From positions 558,001 through 622,000 of the forward strand of contig NZ_RCWY01000003.1 in the NCBI RefSeq assembly GCF_003688625.1: 64,000 nucleotides of DNA, in the 5' to 3' direction. Source of the DNA: Sphingomonas sp. PP-CE-3A-406. GTDB lineage: Bacteria > Pseudomonadota > Alphaproteobacteria > Sphingomonadales > Sphingomonadaceae. The notes below the pieces were generated by a model. It did no database searches. It was not told the DNA's origin and saw only the letters and a list, made by a program, of their open reading frames with translations. Positions 9,363 to 19,961 of this stretch are shown piece by piece; position 1 is the first letter of the stretch; each line of letters starts with the position of its first letter. The translations under genes were made by a program, and so were the position numbers.

Positions 9363-10022
9363 CTACCCCGCCAAAGCCCGATCGCTAACGAACATATTCG
9401 TCGCCCGCTCATGCGCAAACGTACTCGCCGGCCCATGCCCCGGGATAAAGCTAGTATCGCTCCCCAGCGGCCAGAGCTTCTCGACGATCGACTTCACCAG
9501 CGTCTCATGATTCCCCCCAGGCATGTCCGATCGCCCGACCGACCCCTGGAACAACACATCCCCCACCTGCGCGAACTTCGACGGCGCGTGGTGGAAGATC
9601 ACATGCCCCTCGGTATGTCCCGGCGTCTCGTACACATCGAGCACCAGATCCCCGACCGACACCGTATCACCCTCGACCAGCCACCGGTCCGGCTCGAAAT
9701 TCACCCCCGAAATCCCGTATTTCGGCCCGTCCTGATCGAGCCGCTGTAACCAGAAGCGATCCGCCTCGTGCGGCCCCTCGATCGGCACGCCGAGATCGTT
9801 CGACAGCCGCTTGGCGCCTCCCGCATGATCGATATGCCCATGCGTCAGCAGGATCTTCTCGACCGTGACCCCCGCCTGTTCGACCGCCGCCATGATCCGC
9901 GGCAGGTCGCCGCCCGGATCGATCACCGCCGCCTTCATCGTCGCGGTGCACCAGATGATCGTGCAGTTCTGCTGGATCGGCGTAACGGGCACGATCGCGG
10001 CGCGGAGTGGTGGATTTGTCAT
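9363..10022 (-). CDS. MBL-fold metallohydrolase (glyoxalase II-like)
   Basis: A 219-residue metallo-beta-lactamase-fold hydrolase. The metal motif 'LLTHGHIDHAGG' lies near residues 57-68, followed by 'YETPGHTEGHVIF', 'VGDVLFQGSVGRSDMPGG' and the C-terminal 'FIPGHGPAST'. This pattern fits the short YcbL-like type II glyoxalases or thioesterases. The ATG (MTNPPLRAAIVPV) is preferred over upstream extensions because the conserved fold begins there. It is divergent from pabB, 80 nt away. Confidence 0.9.
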   Translation of the reverse strand: MTNPPLRAAIVPVTPIQQNCTIIWCTATMKAAVIDPGGDLPRIMAAVEQAGVTVEKILLTHGHIDHAGGAKRLSNDLGVPIEGPHEADRFWLQRLDQDGPKYGISGVNFEPDRWLVEGDTVSVGDLVLDVYETPGHTEGHVIFHHAPSKFAQVGDVLFQGSVGRSDMPGGNHETLVKSIVEKLWPLGSDTSFIPGHGPASTFAHERATNMFVSDRALAG

Positions 10023-10102
10023 GCCGCCGAAATAGGATGACGCGGCGGTTGGAGCAATCGCCGCTTGCGGTTTACCCCATCGCCCGTGCAACAGTGAAGG
10101 CG

Positions 10103-13113
<3,011 letters not shown>

Positions 13114-13324
13114 ACGCCGGCAACATTCGAGACACGCGGCGACATCTCCCGGCAACGCTGTCCGGCGATGCCTGCTGCACGATGAACGCGTCGGCCACGG
13201 CGCGTTAATCGAGAGTTTCTAAAAACGACATTGTGGTTGGCCGGCATCTCTACGACATGCCGGTCCGTAACTGACGCTGACCTATCCGGTCGGCGCCATC
13301 GCTGGGTTTCATTGGGATCGCATC

Positions 13325-13474
13325 ATGCGCAGCATCGTAAAGTCGAGTTTCTTCTGGCAGTTCAGTGGCGGTTTCGTCCTCGGCGCTATCGGCTTGCTCG
13401 CCCTCCAGCCCGCCGAAGCCCGCCAGACGTTCGCCAGCCATTTCGAGCACAGCGCCTCCGCCACCGCGCGATAA
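13325..13474 (+). CDS. Small single-helix membrane or secreted protein, 49 residues
   Basis: A short frame beginning MRSIVKSSFFWQFSGGFVLG. It has one hydrophobic helix (about residues 9-28) followed by a hydrophilic tail, 'PAEARQTFASHFEHSASATA'. A GGGA element lies 7 nt upstream of the ATG. It precedes msrA on the same strand by about 50-60 nt. The length is too small for a family assignment. The hydrophobic block and start context make it plausible as a real gene. Confidence 0.5.
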   Translation: MRSIVKSSFFWQFSGGFVLGAIGLLALQPAEARQTFASHFEHSASATAR

Positions 13475-13525
13475 CTGCCACCTGGTAACTGCGGCGACGG
13501 CCTAGCGAAGCGCAAGCGCAACCCC

Positions 13526-14197
13526 ATGTATCAAAACATGAAAAAGCCGCTTCTCGCCACGCTCGCCGCCATCGGTATCGCCGGTGCGTTTATCGCCACC
13601 GGCACCGCGCAAGGCGCACGCGCCGTCGTCATCCCCGCAGTCAAGACCGACCTGCCCGCGGCACCCGGCCTGCAGACCGCGGTACTTGCAGGCGGCTGCT
13701 TCTGGACGATGGAAGCGGTGTTCGAGCATGTGAAGGGCGTGAAGGCGGTCACGACCGGCTATGCCGGCGGCACCAAGGCGACCGCGACCTACGATCAGGT
13801 CTCCGCCGAGACGACTCGGCATGCCGAAGCGATCAAGATCGCCTACGACCCCCGCGTCGTGAGCTACGGCACGCTGCTCCGCGTCTATTTCTCGATCGCG
13901 CATGATCCGACGACGTTGAACCGCCAGGGCCCGGACAGCGGCACCAGCTATCGCTCGGCGATCTTCCCGCAGTCACCGGCACAAGCACAAGTCGCCCGCG
14001 CGTACATCGCGCAGCTTGGGGCGACGCATGCGTTCTCCGGGCCGATCGTGACGAAACTAGAGACCGGGACGTTCTATCCGGCCGAGGCGTATCACCAGAA
14101 TTTCTACGATCGCAACCCGACACATCCGTACGTCGTGATGTGGGACAAGCCGAAGGTAGCTGCCTTCCGTGCGGCGTTCCCGACGATTTCGAGCTGA
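13526..14197 (+). CDS. msrA: Peptide methionine sulfoxide reductase A, exported single-cysteine form
   Basis: MsrA reduces methionine-S-sulfoxide. The catalytic motif 'VLAGGCFWTMEAVFEHVKGV' lies at about residues 53-72 with the nucleophile Cys58; 'YDQVSAETTRHAEAIKI' and 'FYPAEAYHQNFYDRNP' are also typical. A signal peptide (MKKPLLATLAAIGIAGAFIA) precedes the domain, so it probably acts in the periplasm. No other cysteine occurs in the protein, so the usual resolving cysteine is missing and an external reductant is needed. The true start may be the ATG at 13538, which opens MKKPLL. Neither start has a strong ribosome-binding site. Confidence 0.93.
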   Translation: MYQNMKKPLLATLAAIGIAGAFIATGTAQGARAVVIPAVKTDLPAAPGLQTAVLAGGCFWTMEAVFEHVKGVKAVTTGYAGGTKATATYDQVSAETTRHAEAIKIAYDPRVVSYGTLLRVYFSIAHDPTTLNRQGPDSGTSYRSAIFPQSPAQAQVARAYIAQLGATHAFSGPIVTKLETGTFYPAEAYHQNFYDRNPTHPYVVMWDKPKVAAFRAAFPTISS

Positions 14198-14218
14198 GGG
14201 CGACCTTCTCCGGACTGC

Positions 14219-14327
14219 CACCACCCCGGCGAAGGCCGGGGCCCAATTGGAAAGGTCAAAGTAACGGCGGACGAACCTCCGTTATACGCCGCCCGCAATT
14301 GGACCCCGGCCTCCGCCGGGGTAGTGG
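14219..14327. repeat. Inverted repeat, family A (copy 3)
   Basis: CACCACCCCGGCGAAGGCCG...CCAATTGG and a near-complement (GGACCCCGGCCTCCGCCGGG) around ~50 nt. It lies between the convergent msrA and pdeM genes. Confidence 0.85.
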
Positions 14328-14353
14328 TTTACCTACTTGCGCGGCGACGAGCG

Positions 14354-15016
14354 TCAGGCAGCAACCGGAAACCGCAGCATCCGGTCCGCCACCGGCACCA
14401 TAGCCTCTGCGCCGACGCCCACAGCCCGAACGATCTCCGGATGGTCCACGTCCAGCCCTCCGGTCAGCGATCCAAACGCCGGTAAGATGAGCTTAGTGGT
14501 CGTCGCCACGAAACACCGCCGCGCAACCGATTTCCCCCGTACCCTTAGCCGAAGCTTGGGATGGAAATGCCCCGACAGTTCCGGCCGCGTTTCCGCCCGG
14601 TCGGCTTCATGCCGCAGTACCAGCCCGTCGACGACCGCCTCGTCGACGACCTCTCCGCCACACCGATCGAGGATCGCCGGATCGTGATTGCCCGTGATCC
14701 ACGTCCAGCGTGTGCCGTCGGTCATAGCCCGCAACATGTCCTGCGCGCGCTGCGGCAGCCGCTCGCACCCGTCGCTGTCGTGGAAGCTGTCACCGAGGCA
14801 CCAGACTTCGCGCGCGCCCGTTGCGGCGACCAGCGCATTGAGATCGGCCAGCGTCGCGATCGAATCATAGGGCGGCAGCATCTGGCCGCGCTTGGCGAAC
14901 CAGCTCGCCTTCTCGAAATGCAGGTCGGCGACCAGCAGCGCACGCCGCTCCGGCCAGAACAGCGCGCCTTGTGGCAACGCCAGAAGCGCATGTCCGCCGA
15001 ACGAAAAGGGAACCAT
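14354..15016 (-). CDS. pdeM: Ligase-associated DNA damage response endonuclease PdeM (metallophosphoesterase)
   Basis: A 220-residue calcineurin-like phosphoesterase. Metal motifs appear in order: 'LLVADLHFEKASWF' (Asp31, His33), 'WCLGDSFHDSDG', 'WITGNHDPAI' and 'ELSGHFHPKLRL'. This matches the MPE partner of the bacterial Lhr helicase/ligase/exonuclease repair set. The other three partners are in this window but apart: helicase at 20-22 kb, exonuclease at 23-24 kb, ligase at 32-34 kb. The ATG opens MVPFSFGG. It is divergent from kup with a 124-nt gap. Confidence 0.9.
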   Translation of the reverse strand: MVPFSFGGHALLALPQGALFWPERRALLVADLHFEKASWFAKRGQMLPPYDSIATLADLNALVAATGAREVWCLGDSFHDSDGCERLPQRAQDMLRAMTDGTRWTWITGNHDPAILDRCGGEVVDEAVVDGLVLRHEADRAETRPELSGHFHPKLRLRVRGKSVARRCFVATTTKLILPAFGSLTGGLDVDHPEIVRAVGVGAEAMVPVADRMLRFPVAA

Positions 15017-15140
15017 TTCCTCGCAATGCCGGTGCACGCCCGGTGAATCAACCCGCCATCGCCCCGAACCGGCGGGACTTGCGCATGCCCCCAATCGGCG
15101 TAAAGCGCGCCGTCCCCTCAGGAGGAGCGCTCTTCGCGCC

Positions 15141-17114
15141 ATGACGTCCGTCGCCGGAACACCCCAAACTGCCGCTGTACCGGAAACGCCTGGCGATCTG
15201 TCGGCGGCGCATCTGCATCCGCACCCCGCACTCGCCGCCTTGACCGTCGGCGCGATCGGCGTGGTGTTCGGCGATATCGGCACCAGCCCGCTCTATGCGT
15301 TCCGCGAGGCGCTCGGCCAGACGTCCGCGGGCGGCATCGATCCGAGCGAAATCCTCGGCGTGCTGAGCCTCGCGCTCTGGTCGTTGTTCCTCGTCGTCAC
15401 GGTGAAATACGTCATCTTCCTGATGCGAGCCGACAATCAGGGCGAGGGCGGCGTGCTGGCGCTCGCCGCGCTCGCCCGGCGTGCGCTCGGCATGCGGTCG
15501 CGGATCGCGATCGTGCTCGGCGCGGCGGGCGCGTCGCTGTTCTACGGCGATGCGATCATCACGCCCGCCTTGTCGGTGCTCTCCGCGATGGAGGGCCTGC
15601 GGACGATCCCCAGCGCTGCGCACATCTTCAACGAAGGCGTCGTCCGCGCGCTGACGATCGCCATCCTGATCGCGCTGTTCCTGATCCAGTCGCGCGGCAC
15701 GGCGCAGGTATCGAAGCTGTTCGGCCCGGTCTGCATCCTCTGGTTCGTCGCGATCGGTGCGCTCGGCATCTGGCACATTGCCGACGAGCCCTCGATCGTC
15801 CGCGTGTTCCTGCCGACCTACGGCATTTCGTTCCTCGCGACGCACGGCGTGACCGGGCTGTTCGTGCTCGGCGCGGTGTTTCTGACCGTCACCGGCGCCG
15901 AAGCGCTGACCGCTGACATGGGCCATTTCGGCAGGCTGCCGATTCGAATCGGCTGGTTCTTCCTCGTCTTCCCGGCGCTCGCGCTCAACTATCTGGGGCA
16001 GGGCGCGTTCGCGTTGTCGCGGCTCGAGGATGCAGCGGCGCGCGGCGTACCGTTCGTCAATCAGGACTGGTTCTTCCTGATGGCGCCCGAATCGCTGCGA
16101 GCGCCGCTCATCATCCTCGCCGGCTTCGCGACCGTGATCGCCAGCCAGGCGGTGATCACGGGCGCATTCTCGCTGACGCAGCAGGCGATCCAGCTCGGCC
16201 TGCTGCCGCGGCTGCGCATCCGCCAGACCTCCGCCGTGTTTGCCGGCCAGATCTATCTGCCCGCGATCAACTGGCTGTTGCTGATCGGCGTGCTGGTGCT
16301 GGTGATTCAGTTCAAGACGTCGTCGGCGATGGCGGCCGCGTACGGCATCGCGGTCACCGGCACGATGGTGGTCACCACCTTGCTCGCGTACATCGTCGTC
16401 CGCCACCGTTGGAACTGGTCGCGGCCGTTGGCGCTGGCGGCGATCCTGCCATTCCTGACGCTTGACCTGATCTTCTTCGGCGCGAACATCCTGCGCGTGA
16501 TCGAGGGCGGTTGGGTGCCGCTCGTCATCGCCGCCGCGATCGGACTGATCATCTTCACCTGGGTGCGCGGCAAGAAGATCGTCAGCGCGTTCGAGAAGCG
16601 CCAGAGCATCCCGCTCAGCGATCTCGCCTCGGCACTGGAAAAGCGCCCGCCCGAGCGCGTGTCGGGGACGGCCGTGTTCCTGACCGGCAACCCGCACGCG
16701 ACGCCGGGCGCGCTGCTGCACAATCTGAAGCACAACAAGGTGCTCCACGAGCGCAACCTGATCGTCAGCATCCGCACCGCGGACCGGCCGTTCGTCGAGG
16801 AGTCCGCGCGCGCGAAGGTGGAACGCGTCGACGAGAATTTCTCGATCGTCGTGCTGACCTACGGCTTCATGGAATCCCCCGATGTGCCGCGCGACCTGGG
16901 GATCGGGACCAAGACCGAGCAGCTCGGGCTGGACCCGATGCGCACCTCGTTCTTCATCGGTCGCAACACGCTGAAACCCGATGCGGAAAAGGGCATGCCG
17001 CCCTGGCAGGACCGGATTTTCATGTTCCTGCAACGCAACGCCAGCGACCCCACCGACTTCCTGAAGATCCCGCCGGGCAAGGTGCTCGAGCTAGGCGAAC
17101 AGGTCACAGTGTAA
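15141..17114 (+). CDS. kup: Potassium transport system protein Kup
   Basis: A 657-residue inner-membrane K+/H+ symporter. About twelve transmembrane helices span residues ~30-460, and a cytoplasmic C-terminal domain follows. Signatures are 'GAIGVVFGDIGTSPLYAFREAL' at about 34-54 (given in part: VVFGDIGTSPLYAF), 'ADNQGEGGVLALAALA' and 'GDAIITPALSVLSAMEGL'. The ATG opens MTSVAGTPQ. An AGGAGG-like site lies 13 nt or more upstream, rather far, so the start is probable but not certain. It converges with the M20 peptidase gene across a family D repeat. Confidence 0.96.
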   Translation: MTSVAGTPQTAAVPETPGDLSAAHLHPHPALAALTVGAIGVVFGDIGTSPLYAFREALGQTSAGGIDPSEILGVLSLALWSLFLVVTVKYVIFLMRADNQGEGGVLALAALARRALGMRSRIAIVLGAAGASLFYGDAIITPALSVLSAMEGLRTIPSAAHIFNEGVVRALTIAILIALFLIQSRGTAQVSKLFGPVCILWFVAIGALGIWHIADEPSIVRVFLPTYGISFLATHGVTGLFVLGAVFLTVTGAEALTADMGHFGRLPIRIGWFFLVFPALALNYLGQGAFALSRLEDAAARGVPFVNQDWFFLMAPESLRAPLIILAGFATVIASQAVITGAFSLTQQAIQLGLLPRLRIRQTSAVFAGQIYLPAINWLLLIGVLVLVIQFKTSSAMAAAYGIAVTGTMVVTTLLAYIVVRHRWNWSRPLALAAILPFLTLDLIFFGANILRVIEGGWVPLVIAAAIGLIIFTWVRGKKIVSAFEKRQSIPLSDLASALEKRPPERVSGTAVFLTGNPHATPGALLHNLKHNKVLHERNLIVSIRTADRPFVEESARAKVERVDENFSIVVLTYGFMESPDVPRDLGIGTKTEQLGLDPMRTSFFIGRNTLKPDAEKGMPPWQDRIFMFLQRNASDPTDFLKIPPGKVLELGEQVTV

Positions 17115-17154
17115 GCCGAGAGCGGGGCAGACGGTTTCCGGGGGAGAATCGCGT

Positions 17155-17304
17155 GCTCCCTCGCCCCTCCGGGGAGAGGGAAGGGGCCCGCGGCGCTTGC
17201 GGTGGGAAGGGAGAGGGGCGTTGGGATGCACGGTCTCGAGCCTCACGCCCCTCTCCCTTCCGTCGCCTGCGGCTCCTCCCTCCCTCGCCCCGAAGGGGCG
17301 AAGG
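17155..17304. repeat. Inverted repeat, family D (copy 1)
   Basis: Left arm CTCCCTCGCCCCTCCGGGGA...GCGCTTGCGGTGGGAAGGGA and right arm CCCTCTCCCTTCCGTCGCCT...GCCCCGAAGGGGCG. A second copy lies at 59.2 kb. It fills the convergent kup/M20 junction. Confidence 0.8.
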
Positions 17305-17313
17305 AAAAGACGT

Positions 17314-18711
17314 TCACCCAGCAAACGCTTTCACGAGGTCGAAGAGGTAGTCTCGGCCGTCATACAGGGAATTCACACGAATTCGCTCGTTGAGGCCGTG
17401 GATGCCGCCCATGTCCTTGTCGATGAAGACGCCCGGCGCGCCGTAGACCGGGATCCCGATCGCCTCGAAGAAAATGCCGTCCGTCGCGCCGGTCGACATC
17501 AGCGGCAGGATCGGGATGCCCGGAAAGTGCTTCGCGGCGACCTTGGTCACTGGTCCCATGATTTTCGGATCGAGCGTCGGCGGGATCGCGGTCGGCCGCA
17601 CCGGCTGGTTCGCCGTCACCGTCACCTTGGCCCCCGCCAGTTCCTTGAGCTTGGCGAGCGTGCCCTCGACCGTCTCGCCCGGAAAGATCCGGCAGTTGAT
17701 GTTCGCGGTCGCGCGCTGCGGCAACGCATTCTCGGCATGCCCCGCACTTAGCAACGTCGCCACGCACGTCGTGCGCAACGTGGAGTGCATCGCCTTGTCG
17801 CGGCTGACGATCGCATCCGCCGTCTTGTCCTCGGGGTTTGCGAGCAGCTTCGTGATCGCATCTCCCATCTCGCCCGGCATCGCCTTCGCACTCGCCGCGA
17901 AGAACGCCTTGGTGGTGTCGGTCAACTTCACCGGGAACTCGTAGCCCTGCACCGCCTTCACCGCGTCGGCGAGCTCATAGATCGCGTTCTCGGGAATTGG
18001 CTGCGAGCTGTGCCCGCCTGGGTTGGTCGCAAGGAACGTGTAGTTCTGCGCAGCCTTCTCGCCGACCTGGATCGCCAGCAGCTGGCGCTTGCCGTTGTCG
18101 TCGATCCGCCCGCCGCCGCCCTCGTTCAGCGCGAACTCGGCCGCGATCAGGTCGGGTTTCGACTTCGCCAGATACTGCGCGCCGTTCCACGCGAAGGTCG
18201 TCTCCTCGCCGCAGGTCAGCGCGAGCTTGATCGTCCGCTTCGGCTTGTAGCCGCTCGTCTTGAAGCGGATCATCGCGTCGGACCAGATCGCCGCCTGTGC
18301 CTTGTCGTCGACGGTGCCGCGCGCGTAATAATAGCCGCCTTCCTCGATCAGCTTGAACGGATCGCGCACCCAATCCTCGCGCTTGGCCTCGACCACGTCG
18401 AGATGGGCGAGCAGCAGCATCGGCTTGATCGACGCGTCCGACCCCTTCAGCACCGCGACCAGCCCGCCGTCCTTGGGATGCTCGGGCACCGAGAAATAGG
18501 TTATGTCGGCATCGGCATAGCCCGCCGTCTTCAGACGCGCGCCGATCTGCGCCGCCGCCTGCGTGCAGCTGCCGGCGGACAGCGTCGTGTTGGTCTCGAC
18601 CAGTTCCTTGTAGAGCCCGAGGAACGCCTTCTGGTCAGGGCGCGACTGCGCCTGTGCGGTGACGGGTGTGGTCAGAATCGCCGCCGTGAGTAGCCAACCA
18701 GTCGCGCGCAT
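17314..18711 (-). CDS. Exported M20/M25/M40-family metallopeptidase
   Basis: A 465-residue protein with a signal peptide (MRATGWLLTAAILTTPVTAQA, cleaved near AQA). M20 zinc motifs are present: 'LLLAHLDVVEAKREDW', 'YARGTVDDKAQAAIW', 'LTCGEETTFAWNG' and a C-terminal 'GIHGLNERIRVNSLYDG'. A dimerisation domain fills the middle. It probably hydrolyses dipeptides or N-acyl amino acids in the periplasm. The chosen ATG has GGGAAG upstream; an in-frame start 57 nt earlier would bury the signal peptide. It is probably followed by no co-transcribed gene because a repeat follows. Confidence 0.92.
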   Translation of the reverse strand: MRATGWLLTAAILTTPVTAQAQSRPDQKAFLGLYKELVETNTTLSAGSCTQAAAQIGARLKTAGYADADITYFSVPEHPKDGGLVAVLKGSDASIKPMLLLAHLDVVEAKREDWVRDPFKLIEEGGYYYARGTVDDKAQAAIWSDAMIRFKTSGYKPKRTIKLALTCGEETTFAWNGAQYLAKSKPDLIAAEFALNEGGGGRIDDNGKRQLLAIQVGEKAAQNYTFLATNPGGHSSQPIPENAIYELADAVKAVQGYEFPVKLTDTTKAFFAASAKAMPGEMGDAITKLLANPEDKTADAIVSRDKAMHSTLRTTCVATLLSAGHAENALPQRATANINCRIFPGETVEGTLAKLKELAGAKVTVTANQPVRPTAIPPTLDPKIMGPVTKVAAKHFPGIPILPLMSTGATDGIFFEAIGIPVYGAPGVFIDKDMGGIHGLNERIRVNSLYDGRDYLFDLVKAFAG

Positions 18712-18770
18712 CGTCTTCCCCTTTTTCGTTTGCGGACGAAGAGTTGCAGCGAACGCACGCGGACGCAACC

Positions 18771-19754
18771 TCAGCGGCGCTGCTCTCCGCGACGACGCGT
18801 ATCGCGCGGTAGCGTGAGCCGCACCTCGCGGTTAGCGAAGTCGATGTCGACGCGCCGAAACAATTGCAGCACGTCCATCCCCAGCAGCATCGCGGGCCGC
18901 TCGGCGAGGCCGAACAGCCGGAACGGCGGCGCGTCGACTGCAGTGAACGCCACGGGCAGGTCGCCGAGCGTGAGGCTGCCGATCGTCACGCGATCGATCG
19001 TCGTGTACTCCGCCATCACCGTCTCGCCGGTGACCCCGGTCAGCGATACCGGTTGCGACGCGCCCGCGCTGCCCAGTCCCTTGCGCGTCACCCGCCGACG
19101 GAGCGCGCCATTGGCCATGCTGATCGACGTACCGGTGTCGAGGATCACGCGGATGCGGATGCCGTTGCAATAGGCGTCGGTGACGACGAGCTGCCCGAAC
19201 AGGCTGCGCGCCCGGATGACGATCTCATCGGGGGCGGCGCGGTCGCGATCGCGGCGTTTGCGCGAGGGCGTGACGGTCATCGTCTTGGTGTCGAAGTCGA
19301 TCGTCACGGCATGATCTTGCAATGTGTCGATCCCGAGCAGCCCCCGTGCGCCGAGGTTGATCGCGCTGATCGCCGGCGCCTCGATCGCCTTGCTGCCGAT
19401 GACGCTCACCTTGAGCGAGGGGATCATGACAGTGCCGATGCTGTCCGAGCCGGTCATGCCGGTCACGCGGACGACGCGGCCAGGCGCAAGCCCGAGCGTG
19501 GCCGCAAGTTCGCGCGCAATCACGGTACGCTGCGCGCCGGTATCGACGATGAAGGGGAAGGGGCCTGCGCCGGCGATCGTGACGGGCACCGTCATGCGGG
19601 TCTGGTCATCACCGAACAGGAGCGTGGCGGGGTCGGGGTCTGTTGCGGATGCTGCACTGGGCAGGGGTGCAGCATTGGGGCGTGGCAGGGCGGCGTCCTG
19701 GGCGTTGGCCTGGGCGGCGATTGCTAGCAGTAGAGGGGCTAGCCATCTGCGCAT
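18771..19754 (-). CDS. Exported aspartyl protease-like protein with two DTG motifs
   Basis: A 327-residue protein with a signal peptide (MRRWLAPLLLAIAAQANA, cleaved near residue 18). It carries two retropepsin-type halves: 'PFIVDTGAQRTVIA' (Asp71) and 'RVILDTGTSISMANG' (Asp206). Each is followed by a hydrophobic-glycine flap-like segment ('INLGARGLLGIDTL' and 'PAMLLGMDVLQLF'). Two catalytic motifs in one chain resemble the internally duplicated pepsin layout rather than a retropepsin homodimer. Likely periplasmic. The chosen start is MRRWL; the frame extends 12 codons upstream. The M20 gene follows 59 nt downstream on the same strand. Confidence 0.85.
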   Translation of the reverse strand: MRRWLAPLLLAIAAQANAQDAALPRPNAAPLPSAASATDPDPATLLFGDDQTRMTVPVTIAGAGPFPFIVDTGAQRTVIARELAATLGLAPGRVVRVTGMTGSDSIGTVMIPSLKVSVIGSKAIEAPAISAINLGARGLLGIDTLQDHAVTIDFDTKTMTVTPSRKRRDRDRAAPDEIVIRARSLFGQLVVTDAYCNGIRIRVILDTGTSISMANGALRRRVTRKGLGSAGASQPVSLTGVTGETVMAEYTTIDRVTIGSLTLGDLPVAFTAVDAPPFRLFGLAERPAMLLGMDVLQLFRRVDIDFANREVRLTLPRDTRRRGEQRR

Positions 19755-19830
19755 AATGCAAATGCTGCGCCTGATTTTGCGCGCGTGCAACTATAGTTGT
19801 TCGGGAAGAAAGCCCCCGCACAAACGCTGA

Positions 19831-19935
19831 AACCCCGGCAAAGGCCGGGGCCCAATTGGGGGACGTTGCTAATGGAGGGCAGCGCTTCGTTACGGCCACC
19901 TTTCCAATTGGCCCCCGGCCTTCGCCGGGGCGGTG
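19831..19935. repeat. Inverted repeat, family A (copy 4)
   Basis: AACCCCGGCAAAGGCCGGGG CCCAATTGG and the complementary CCAATTGGCCCCCGGCCTTC around ~50 nt. It lies between the 3' end of the helicase gene and the 5' end of the protease gene, both minus strand, so it may terminate the helicase transcript. Confidence 0.85.
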
Positions 19936-19961
19936 CTTTCAACGTGGGGCAGCGCTACGAC

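Noticed and set aside
15048..17033. A long open frame on the minus strand opposite kup
   Set aside because: It mirrors the kup reading frame in this GC-rich sequence, is dominated by Arg/Asp/His/Glu with no fold signal, and lacks a start context. kup itself is certain.
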